From contig NZ_LR824569.1 in assembly GCF_903969135.1 (NCBI RefSeq), positions 2,480,001 to 2,544,000 of the forward strand: 64,000 bases of DNA. The letters run 5' to 3'. Each line of letters starts with the position of its first letter. The stretch's first letter is position 1. The notes under the pieces are model-generated. The model was given only the letters and a program-made list of their open reading frames with translations, was not told the origin of the DNA and ran no database searches. Source of the stretch: Chryseobacterium sp. JV274. GTDB lineage: Bacteria; Bacteroidota; Bacteroidia; Flavobacteriales; Weeksellaceae. This document shows, piece after piece, positions 26,480 to 33,043 of the stretch. Both the position numbers and the translations under genes were made by a program.

Positions 26480-26824
26480 TTATTCTTTTATTTCAATTCT
26501 ATCGTGATCCGCAGGTGGATTGGATATGACTAAAAATTCGATTTCTTTGGTGGATTCATTGGAGATATAATGTTTTGATTCCTGTGCAATAGAAATAGAC
26601 TCACCCTGTTTAACCTGGAATTTCTCTTCATTAATATAAAATACAGCTTCTCCTTTCAGAATATAAAAAAACTGCTCTGCTACTCTGTGAAAGTGCAGTT
26701 TTTCTGATGTTCCCGCAGGCATTTTTTCCTGCTTCACAGATAAGCCTTTTGTGTTTTTCAGAATCCAGCTGTCACAATGGTTTCCCCAGATATAGTGCTC
26801 AGAATTATCTTTAGAATGTATCAT
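26480..26824 (-). CDS. Cupin-domain protein
   Basis: The 114-residue product is one cupin barrel. Metal-type residues lie in the first motif (LHFHRVAEQFFYILKGEA: two His and a Glu) and the second motif supplies a further His (ESKHYISNES). This fits a small metal-binding enzyme or sugar isomerase-like protein, and the substrate cannot be told. It overlaps the start of the upstream DUF1648 gene by 4 bases (ATGA), so the two are likely one transcript. Cytoplasmic, with no signal peptide. Confidence 0.85.
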   Translation of the reverse strand: MIHSKDNSEHYIWGNHCDSWILKNTKGLSVKQEKMPAGTSEKLHFHRVAEQFFYILKGEAVFYINEEKFQVKQGESISIAQESKHYISNESTKEIEFLVISNPPADHDRIEIKE

Positions 26825-27288
26825 TTGAATATATGGGCAATAAAAAGTAGTGCAGGAGTAAATAACACAACGGATAAAAATATGGTGGCAAATGAAATTT
26901 TGGGTTTTGCCTGATCATCTGCAGCATATCTGAACATATAGTCCTGAATATTTGTAAAAATGATTGCCAGTACAACAAAAAGTATTCTCAATCCAATTTT
27001 CATAATTAAAAACTGAGCATTCATATTCTGATCTGTAATTTCTACAGGGAAATTAGTATCTTCAGGATGTCTTAATCCATAGACGAACAGGGCATATAGT
27101 CCAAGAGCTAATACAGGCATCAGAAATGCATATATTTTCCCACCAAATCCATCAGCCTTTCCTTCCATATCAAAGTGTACAGGAATTCTCTCTGGCAATG
27201 CGCTATAGTTTTTCAGGGTAAATCCCCACAAAAAAGCGACCCATCCAAAATTAAAAATATCAAAAATTATAAAAAGAGTATTTTCCAT
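26821..27288 (-). CDS. DUF1648 domain membrane protein
   Basis: The 155-residue protein has a DUF1648-type motif YSALPERIPVHFDMEGKADGFGGK, which is placed between membrane helices in this family and is related to SdpI-type proteins. About four hydrophobic segments are visible (residues 5-25, 46-70, 90-112, 130-152). The role is unknown. SdpI-type relatives act in immunity to secreted peptides. That comparison rests on one motif. It overlaps the cupin gene by 4 bases. Its start is 22 bases downstream of the NlpC/P60 gene's stop. Confidence 0.8.
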   Translation of the reverse strand: MENTLFIIFDIFNFGWVAFLWGFTLKNYSALPERIPVHFDMEGKADGFGGKIYAFLMPVLALGLYALFVYGLRHPEDTNFPVEITDQNMNAQFLIMKIGLRILFVVLAIIFTNIQDYMFRYAADDQAKPKISFATIFLSVVLFTPALLFIAHIFK

Positions 27289-27310
27289 TTCAGATGAGAT
27301 TGAATTAGGA

Positions 27311-28027
27311 TTAAATTACACTTTTCAATACTCTCAGCTTGTGAGTATGCTTGTTCATTTCTTTATTGAAAATCCCCGTGGAGTCCAATGTATCAATTCT
27401 TACTTTCCCGGAAGCATGAATGATCTTTTGATTACCCAGCATAATTCCTACGTGGATAATTTTTCCTTCTGCATTTTCAAAGAATGCAAGGTCTCCGGGC
27501 TGTGTTTCCTCTATAAAAGTAAGCGGCTCTCCTACCTCAGCCTGTTGTGAAGCATCTCTTGGAATTTTAATATTGTGAATTTTATATACCAGTTGAGTAA
27601 ATCCTGAGCAGTCTACAGCAAAAAAGCTTTTGCCTCCCCACAGATAAGGTACATTAAGGAATTCTTTTGCCGTAAGGGCAATACTTTCACGTACATCATG
27701 ACTTCTTCTTGAAGCAACCACCGGGAACTCCACTTCTGATCCCATAGACAATAGTGTCTTCCCATCATTCATTAAAACGGAAGAAAAATCTTCAGTAACG
27801 ACAGTCACTTTTCTGCCTGCCAGCTCTTCATCCGTTACCGGTTTCAGCTGTTTGGTATCCATCCATCCTTCATAGCCGTCGTAATGCATTTTTATTTTGG
27901 TCCAGTTTTTATCTACTTCCAAAATATCTGCACTTTCTCCAAACAATATTTCCGTAACAATTTCAGCTCTGTCAGAATTCTCTGCACGAACCGGCGCTAC
28001 TGTAACAATACAAATTCCTTTATTCAT
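27311..28027 (-). CDS. NlpC/P60 (C40) peptidase with bacterial SH3 domain
   Basis: Members cut gamma-D-glutamyl bonds in peptidoglycan stem peptides. The 238-residue product starts with an SH3-type domain (residues 5-62). The peptidase domain follows: LNVPYLWGGKSFFAVDCSGF with the catalytic Cys (140), HVGIM with the catalytic His (192), and a third His (204, KIIHASG). No signal peptide is seen, so it may act in the cytoplasm as a recycling or tripeptide-releasing enzyme (YkfC-like). That placement is inference. Confidence 0.9.
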   Translation of the reverse strand: MNKGICIVTVAPVRAENSDRAEIVTEILFGESADILEVDKNWTKIKMHYDGYEGWMDTKQLKPVTDEELAGRKVTVVTEDFSSVLMNDGKTLLSMGSEVEFPVVASRRSHDVRESIALTAKEFLNVPYLWGGKSFFAVDCSGFTQLVYKIHNIKIPRDASQQAEVGEPLTFIEETQPGDLAFFENAEGKIIHVGIMLGNQKIIHASGKVRIDTLDSTGIFNKEMNKHTHKLRVLKSVI

Positions 28028-28112
28028 TAACTCTCAATTTAAAGATTGAATAATTTAAGATTAAAATACGATCTGTACAATCTTTAACTATTTTACTCTT
28101 TGAATATTTTAA

Positions 28113-28760
28113 TTACTTTCTGCGAAGAAAGTTGACTCCATCACGCAAAGGTAAAATAAGATTTTCAAAATCTTCGTCTTTTGCCGCCAAATCGTTCAAT
28201 TCCTGGATAGACTGTGTAGATTTCAATTTCGGATTTTCTTCAAGCACTTTCCCGTACCACAAAACATTATCAAACAAAATTACCGTTCCGGATTTGGTGT
28301 GAGGTTTTATCAATCTAAAATATTCTGCATAATTTTCCTTGTCAGCATCCACAAAAATCAGATCAAAAAACTCATCTGTTTCTTGCAAGAATTCTTTGGC
28401 ATCCTGAAGTTTAAAATCAATCTGATTGGCATATTCACTGGTCTCAAAATACTTTTTCGGCAAATAAGCAAGATCTTCGTTCACATCCAGCGTTGTAATT
28501 TTCCCCTCTTTTGCCAATCCTGATGCAAGGCATAGAGTAGCATATCCTGTGAATGTTCCTATCTCCAAAATACTTTTTGGCTGCAGCATCTGGGAAATAA
28601 TAGTCAATAACCTTCCCTGCTGGTATCCGGAAATCATATGAGGCTGTGTCGTCTTTTGATAAGTCTCTCTTCTCAGTTTTTTCAGAATTTCGGATTCCGA
28701 AGAAGCGTGTGCTTCCAAATATCTGTCCATTTCAGGATTCTTTTCTTCAAAAAAACTCAT
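28113..28760 (-). CDS. SAM-dependent O-methyltransferase (COMT-like)
   Basis: The 215-residue protein matches class I SAM methyltransferases of the metal-dependent catechol O-methyltransferase group. The glycine loop is ILEIGTFTGYATLCLASGL (about residues 65-85). An acidic residue that binds ribose follows in TTLDVNED, and DLIFVDADKENY with Asp at the metal site lies around residues 137-148. The C-terminal FDNVLWYGKVLEENPK is also characteristic. A -7 box (TAAATTTG, 28785-28778, minus strand) lies just before it. The substrate is unknown. Confidence 0.9.
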   Translation of the reverse strand: MSFFEEKNPEMDRYLEAHASSESEILKKLRRETYQKTTQPHMISGYQQGRLLTIISQMLQPKSILEIGTFTGYATLCLASGLAKEGKITTLDVNEDLAYLPKKYFETSEYANQIDFKLQDAKEFLQETDEFFDLIFVDADKENYAEYFRLIKPHTKSGTVILFDNVLWYGKVLEENPKLKSTQSIQELNDLAAKDEDFENLILPLRDGVNFLRRK

Positions 28761-28825
28761 ACAATTTTAATTTAAAACAAATTTAAGGATTTTAAAGCTA
28801 GTTTTTAAATTCAACAAGAAGATAC

Positions 28826-28856
28826 AAAAAAGAGAGAAATTAATCCCTCTCTTTTT
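28826..28856 (-). terminator. Terminator of the GG-leader peptide gene
   Basis: A 10-bp perfect stem (28827-28836 with 28847-28856) with a 10-base loop is followed on the minus strand by T-runs. It begins 33 bases past the peptide stop codon. Confidence 0.8.
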
Positions 28857-28888
28857 CTTAGCCATATCTAAATTTTATGTAAAAATCA

Positions 28889-29044
28889 TTATACTGCTAT
28901 ACAATATTGTCTTATACCAGCACAAACCCATCCTGGGCAACACTCTGTTTGTGGGCTAGTACAAAATATCTGTGGATTACATCCTCTAATAGCACCTTGT
29001 ACAGTTTTCATTTCTACTCTTGAAAGTTTTTTTGAATTTTTCAT
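28889..29044 (-). CDS. Small Cys-rich GG-leader peptide (bacteriocin-like RiPP precursor candidate)
   Basis: A 51-residue ORF, too short for ordinary gene calling. The first 18 residues look like a double-glycine type leader (MKNSKKLSRVEMKTVQGA, with Gly-Ala in place of Gly-Gly), as in Chryseobacterium proteins annotated as bacteriocin-like. The presumed core of 33 residues has six Cys, including a CC pair (positions 22, 28, 35, 36, 41, 48), and could form three disulfides or be modified. The gene has a near-consensus promoter 78-106 bases upstream (-7 at 29129-29122) and its own terminator, so it is a monocistronic unit. No C39 peptidase/ABC exporter or modification enzyme is visible in the window. 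It was found by reading the minus strand directly. Confidence 0.72.
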   Translation of the reverse strand: MKNSKKLSRVEMKTVQGAIRGCNPQIFCTSPQTECCPGWVCAGIRQYCIAV

Positions 29045-29121
29045 AATTATTTTGTTTAGTATTAATTTCCTACTCTTTAAGATTTTCGGACACCTCTTTT
29101 TTATTTCCTTTTAAAGGGATT

Positions 29122-29150
29122 TAAATATACACATTCTTTTGTTAACCAAA
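29122..29150 (-). promoter_or_regulatory. Promoter of the GG-leader peptide gene
   Basis: TTTG (29150-29147) is followed after 17 bases by TATATTTA (29129-29122), one mismatch from TAnnTTTG. It precedes the peptide ATG by 77 bases, leaving an A-rich 5' leader. Confidence 0.5.
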
Positions 29151-29175
29151 CAATTATACGCTAATAATTGGTTAG
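29142..29175. repeat. Imperfect inverted repeat over the -33 region of the peptide promoter
   Basis: The left arm is TTAACC plus AATTAT and the right arm is AATAATT plus GGTTAG, separated by a short spacer. The left arm has a 4-base insertion. It overlaps the -33 element (29147-29150), so it is a candidate operator. Confidence 0.4.
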
Positions 29176-29214
29176 AAATTAAAAAAACACATCATACCGG
29201 GAAAACCCCCATAT

Positions 29215-29244
29215 AAAATACCGTGAAAATACGGATGGTATTTT
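29215..29244. promoter_or_regulatory. Hairpin upstream of a small ORF
   Basis: AAAATACC (29215-29222) pairs with GGTATTTT (29237-29244), with CCGT/ACGG as a possible alternative inner pairing. The right arm overlaps a TATTTTTG box (29239-29246). It could be an operator, a weak terminator or part of a leader. Confidence 0.35.
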
Positions 29245-29304
29245 TGTGGTATCCGTTGTAAGTTTGCAATGAGAATAAGGGGTAAAAACACTAAGAGAAA
29301 CAAG

Positions 29305-29460
29305 ATGATTGCAGGAGAGACACAAACTAACCATGGGAATCACAAAAAAGTTATGCTGAAAGGCAAAACTGATTCTTCTGCAGCAAAAACTAAGAAAGAA
29401 ATATCCACTTCATTTTTGCTACGAATTATTTCACTCCTGAAAAAGGAAGAATTAATTTGA
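29305..29460 (+). CDS. Candidate small basic protein, function unknown
   Basis: A 51-codon ORF (MIAGETQTNHGNHKKVML at the start, helical basic tail FLLRIISLLKKEELI). An in-frame ATG at 29269 would add 12 residues, but it lies only 2 bases after a TAAGTTTG box (29259-29266), so the later start is preferred. A strong hairpin with a T-run follows the stop, which supports transcription of the plus strand. There is no family match that I recognise. It could be a small regulatory or amphipathic protein, or part of a non-coding transcript. Confidence 0.35.
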   Translation: MIAGETQTNHGNHKKVMLKGKTDSSAAKTKKEISTSFLLRIISLLKKEELI

Positions 29461-29464
29461 TTAA

Positions 29465-29500
29465 AAATAGATCCCGGCCACCTTCGGGATTTATTTTTTT
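29465..29500 (+). terminator. Intrinsic terminator after the small ORF
   Basis: Stem ATCCCG (29471-29476) with CGGGAT (29485-29490), flanked by A-rich DNA on the left and TTATTTTTTT on the right. The same ATCCCG-based core recurs in the 32073-32104 terminator. Confidence 0.8.
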
Positions 29501-29815
29501 TAAGCAGTAGTATCTCTTTTCAAACTCCATCAGCTATTCTTCCTGATCATTGGATCAACAATCTAATCCCATTCCGGGACCAACATTTCCCAACTTCAAT
29601 TCAAAAGAACTTTTCTGAGTTCATCTGACAAATCATTGTTATAAACATCAATAAAAACAGTCTGGATTATCATTAAGCAGCCTGTTATTCCGGGGTCCTC
29701 ATATTTCCAATCTTCACATTTCAATATTACAGGTTAAAGTCCTTATAAAAAAACAGGATAAACACTTATTCTTAAGCACTTACATAATTCTACATTTGAT
29801 CTAAGTTTCTCAACC
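29501..29815. other. 315-bp stretch with no gene seen
   Basis: No ORF, RNA gene or hairpin of note was found. A TACATTTG (-7 type box) at 29791-29798 may start the next transcript. No -33 TTG at the right distance was seen. Confidence 0.4.
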
Positions 29816-29863
29816 ATGAAACACTCACACGAGGAGGCCCCCGAAAATCCTAAAACAGAGTAG
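29816..29863 (+). CDS. Possible 15-codon leader ORF
   Basis: ATG at 29816 begins a 15-residue peptide (MKHSHEEAPENPKTE), stopping at 29861-29863, 20 bases before the start of the next gene and 17 after a TACATTTG box. Such short upstream ORFs can act in cis. It may also be chance. Confidence 0.2.
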   Translation: MKHSHEEAPENPKTE

Positions 29864-29883
29864 GGATATTTTAAAACAACCAC

Positions 29884-30477
29884 ATGAAAACAAAGACTTT
29901 ATTTTTAATTGGAGCAATAGTGGGACTTGTTATGATATTTTCCCAGCTAAAGCCTCAGGAAATGTCTTTTTATAAAGAAAAAGGCAATTACATTGTAGAC
30001 AACAATTACATCCTTAAAGATGTTAAAAAAATTTCTGATGAAGACATGAAGAGTTTATTAAAACTACAAAAACTCCATCAGAATAGTTTGGGTACCAATT
30101 TTATTATATACAAAATCAACAGACAGTATATCATCCGCGGATGTTTAATGAAAGCTAATATCGACTGGAAAAAATACGGTGACCTAAGAGCTAAAGTAGA
30201 TGGCATCCTGAAAAAATACGGAGCCAAAGAACTTGGAACGGATTATTATGCAATTCAAAACAATCAGGTTGCTACTAATGCTGCCCTGCTGAGCCAGAAA
30301 GATATTGCTTCTTTAGGTAAACTTACCATAAGAGGTGCTGAAGAATATACGATCTGTCCGCCAACTATGGGAAGAAAGAATCTTACCAATGTGATCATAA
30401 AATCTTACAAAGTCAATACAGCTATTGATCCAAGAATCAATGTAAAACTTAATAGTGTGTTGGCTAACTACAAATAA
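29884..30477 (+). CDS. Exported or membrane-anchored protein of unknown family
   Basis: The 197-residue product has an N-terminal hydrophobic helix (about residues 5-20, TLFLIGAIVGLVMIFSQL) without a lipobox, so it is either exported or membrane-anchored. The rest appears to hold two loosely similar halves. ISDEDMKSLLKLQ...IDWKKYGDLRAKVDGILKKYG resembles LSQKDIASLGKL...IDPRINVKLNSVLANYK. Two Cys (GCLMK, TICPP) are present. I do not recognise a family. A terminator follows before the next gene, so it may be made in larger amounts than the two genes after it. Confidence 0.7.
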   Translation: MKTKTLFLIGAIVGLVMIFSQLKPQEMSFYKEKGNYIVDNNYILKDVKKISDEDMKSLLKLQKLHQNSLGTNFIIYKINRQYIIRGCLMKANIDWKKYGDLRAKVDGILKKYGAKELGTDYYAIQNNQVATNAALLSQKDIASLGKLTIRGAEEYTICPPTMGRKNLTNVIIKSYKVNTAIDPRINVKLNSVLANYK

Positions 30478-30482
30478 CAGTT

Positions 30483-30513
30483 AAAGGCTGTTTTTGTTCT
30501 GAAGACAGCCTTT
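30483..30513 (+). terminator. Terminator or attenuator inside the three-gene HTTM operon
   Basis: A 9-bp perfect stem (AAAGGCTGT 30483-30491, ACAGCCTTT 30505-30513), loop of 13, followed by TTTTC. It lies 5 bases after the stop of the first gene and 17 before the next ATG. The T-run is short, so read-through is likely. Confidence 0.7.
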
Positions 30514-30530
30514 TCTTAAATCTTTTTGTC

Positions 30531-31103
30531 ATGAAAAAAAAGCTTCAGTTATCCGGAATATTCATTATCATATTGATGGTATTTACCATTGGTATGAAGG
30601 GAACGTTTGATGGCTACTACGGTTTTTATTATGAAAACAAAAACTATGATAAACCTCTGGTTTATGTGATATCAGAGAACTTTGCCCAATCAAAACCTAT
30701 CAATATGTTTACAGCTTATACCGGTTTTGATACTGGATATGGTTTTTATGCACCGAATGTTGCCAGTGATTTTGTAATGAGCTTTGAGCTGAAAGACAAG
30801 AATGGAACTCTCCTGGAACAAAAGACCATGCCTTATTTCAAAAGCAAGGAGAGCAGAGTGAGATATACTACTGTCTTTAATATGTTTCTGGATAAAATTT
30901 CCGATAAAAACACCTATGACAAAAAATATTATCAGTATCTGGATATTATTATCAGTCAGATCGCAGCACATGTGATGAAAGAAAACCCAAAAGCCGTCAG
31001 CGTTACTACAAAACTTTATCTGTACGACTACCCTACTATTGCAGATTTTAAACAGGGAAAAACGAATGAAAATCTTATTCTTATTGATGAATTCAAACAT
31101 TAA
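30531..31103 (+). CDS. SdpA-like exported protein of unknown function, HTTM partner
   Basis: The 190-residue product has a hydrophobic N-terminus (LSGIFIIILMVFTIGMKGTF), one probable membrane anchor and a periplasmic body. The motif DTGYGFYAPNVASDFVMSFEL has a Gly/Phe-Tyr-Ala-Pro-Asn core that resembles the GWxFF/FAPNP motifs of small proteins paired with HTTM-type membrane proteins, including SdpA. The likeness is a short motif only. It lies directly before the HTTM gene (4-base gap), so a common complex is probable. Confidence 0.65.
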   Translation: MKKKLQLSGIFIIILMVFTIGMKGTFDGYYGFYYENKNYDKPLVYVISENFAQSKPINMFTAYTGFDTGYGFYAPNVASDFVMSFELKDKNGTLLEQKTMPYFKSKESRVRYTTVFNMFLDKISDKNTYDKKYYQYLDIIISQIAAHVMKENPKAVSVTTKLYLYDYPTIADFKQGKTNENLILIDEFKH

Positions 31104-31107
31104 AGTG

Positions 31108-32070
31108 ATGAAAAAGCTGAATGTACTTTATACCCAACTTGAAAGCTTCTTTTTCAAACAGGACAATCAAACGGAATTCTTAAGCTTCTTCCGTGTTGCT
31201 ATAGGAACTGTTATCCTCTTACAGTTTCTCGCAGTGATCCCGGATTTTGACAAATTATTTTCAAGCAGCAGTATTATTCCACAGGATATTATGAGTGTGT
31301 TCACTCCTGACTGGCTGATTACTTTCTCAAAAATCATCACCTTTTTACAGGGCTTCGGCATTGAAGAAAGTACAACAATTGTGATGACCAAAATATCATT
31401 TATTACCTTGTGCATTTTGATCATTACCGGGTTTTATTCCAGAGGCTCTGCACTTCTTTTACTTATACTTCAAATTGCATTACTCAAAGGAAGTTCTTTC
31501 TTTGCATATGGTGCAGACTTTTTCACAAGCATGTCTTTATTTTATCTCATCCTTTTTCCTTCAGACCAACATTTTTCACTCAGGAATTTTATTTTCAGTA
31601 GAAAATCACGAGAGATAAATACCACACCGGTAAAAAGATTATTTCAGGTTCATATTTCAATTGCTTACTTCTTTTCCGGACTGGATAAAGCTTTAGGTTT
31701 CAACTGGTGGAACGGAGAATCTATCTGGAAAGCCATTCATCTGCCCTATTCCAACAGAGATCTGAATTTTGATTTCAGCTGGCTTACAGAACATTCTTAT
31801 CTCTTAAGTTTCATGGGATGGAGTACCATTATCATCGAGATGTGCTACCCGTTTTTCATCTGGTACAAACCGACTCAGAAGACATGGCTTTTCCTAACAA
31901 TTTCTATGCATATAGGAATCGCACTCGTTCTTAATTTATACTACTTTTCAGCTATTATGATCGTATGGAATATCACCAATTTTTATTTTGAGCAAACAGC
32001 GAAAAAAGCAGTTCCTTATTCAAAGAAAAAAATATCAGCTCATTATATTCCGAAACAAATTAACTCATAA
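31108..32070 (+). CDS. HTTM-domain membrane protein (SdpB-like / gamma-carboxylase-like)
   Basis: The 320-residue integral membrane protein has the HTTM pattern. It opens SFFRVAIGTVILLQFL, runs through about eight helices, and has QVHISIAYFFSGLDKALGFNWWNGESIW around residues 180-207 (H182 and K194 at positions conserved in the family). HTTM proteins include SdpB, which matures the SDP peptide toxin in Bacillus, and vitamin K-dependent gamma-carboxylases. The actual reaction here is unknown. The open frame starts at 31039 inside the preceding gene, but MKKLNVLYTQ at 31108 fits the 4-base gap. The last charged tail is cytoplasmic. Confidence 0.85.
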   Translation: MKKLNVLYTQLESFFFKQDNQTEFLSFFRVAIGTVILLQFLAVIPDFDKLFSSSSIIPQDIMSVFTPDWLITFSKIITFLQGFGIEESTTIVMTKISFITLCILIITGFYSRGSALLLLILQIALLKGSSFFAYGADFFTSMSLFYLILFPSDQHFSLRNFIFSRKSREINTTPVKRLFQVHISIAYFFSGLDKALGFNWWNGESIWKAIHLPYSNRDLNFDFSWLTEHSYLLSFMGWSTIIIEMCYPFFIWYKPTQKTWLFLTISMHIGIALVLNLYYFSAIMIVWNITNFYFEQTAKKAVPYSKKKISAHYIPKQINS

Positions 32071-32072
32071 AA

Positions 32073-32104
32073 AAATAAATCCCGAATTGCTTCGGGATTT
32101 ATTT
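32073..32104. terminator. Bidirectional terminator after the HTTM gene
   Basis: A 14-bp perfect stem (32073-32086 with 32091-32104), TTGC loop, with A/T-rich arms serving both the plus-strand HTTM gene and the minus-strand ompA-like gene. Confidence 0.92.
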
Positions 32105-32122
32105 GTATGTATGGTTGAGTGA

Positions 32123-32956
32123 TTATTTCTTAGGAGCGATATCCATCAGTTTCATAAACTCATCAAGCTTAGGCATAATGATGATTTCCGTTCTTCTGTT
32201 TTCGCCTCTACCTGAAACGCTCATGTTCGTTGCTTTCGGGTTGTACTCAGAACGACCTCCAGCTGTAATTCTTGCCGGATCTACTCCAAACTGAGTCTGA
32301 AGAACTTTAGCCACAGAAGTACCTCTCAATGCAGAAAGATCCCAGTTGTCTCTCGGAAGATTTGGAGAGTTCAGTGGAGCATTATCTGTATTACCCTCAA
32401 TCAATACTGAATATTTATCGTAGTCATTGATTACTTTTGCTACTTTACCTAACACTTCCTGAGCAGCAGGCAGAATGTTGTAATCTCCTGTTTTGTATAA
32501 CATATTATCTGAAAGAGAGATCATTACCACTCCTTTCAATACCTTCACCTGTACATCCTGATCTGATACATTATCTAAAGATCTCTTCAGCTTGTTAGAC
32601 AATGCCAGGTTCAGGCTGTCATTCTTAGCATTGTTAGAGATCAATTGCTTGATATAAGAATTGGAAGCATTGATTTCTCCTACCAGTTTATCAATATTAG
32701 CAGAACTTTTTCCGGTATTGGAAAGACATGCATCAAGTGATGATTTTAAAGCATCATGCTGGCTTTTCAGCAAGTTGTTTTCACCGGACAATGCAGAGTT
32801 CTGAGACTTCAAATCCTGAATTTCTCTCTGTCTTTCTCCGATATTTTCAATACACTGCTTATAGTTTGAGCTCAAAGCATCATACTGCTTCTTGCTGACA
32901 CAAGATGTCATTCCCAGCGCCATTGCAGAAACTGCTACAATTTTTAAAATCTTCAT
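32123..32956 (-). CDS. OmpA-family lipoprotein
   Basis: The 277-residue lipoprotein (lipobox GMTSC, Cys at about 19) has a coiled-coil region (about residues 30-130, heptad-like Leu/Asn/Lys) and a C-terminal OmpA domain. That domain has IEGNTDNAPLNSP, the RDNWDLSALRGTSVAKVL helix, ITAGGRSEYNPKATN and GRGENRRTEIIIMP, which form the peptidoglycan-binding site. It should link the outer membrane to peptidoglycan. A -7 box TAACTTTG lies upstream at 32986-32979 (minus strand). The neighbouring tilS is divergent. Confidence 0.92.
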   Translation of the reverse strand: MKILKIVAVSAMALGMTSCVSKKQYDALSSNYKQCIENIGERQREIQDLKSQNSALSGENNLLKSQHDALKSSLDACLSNTGKSSANIDKLVGEINASNSYIKQLISNNAKNDSLNLALSNKLKRSLDNVSDQDVQVKVLKGVVMISLSDNMLYKTGDYNILPAAQEVLGKVAKVINDYDKYSVLIEGNTDNAPLNSPNLPRDNWDLSALRGTSVAKVLQTQFGVDPARITAGGRSEYNPKATNMSVSGRGENRRTEIIIMPKLDEFMKLMDIAPKK

Positions 32957-33043
32957 AAATAATCATTTTTAGACTACTCAAAGTTAGGAAAATTCAATTG
33001 AATTATATCGGTTATCTTTGCATAAAAGAAATTCTCAACATCT

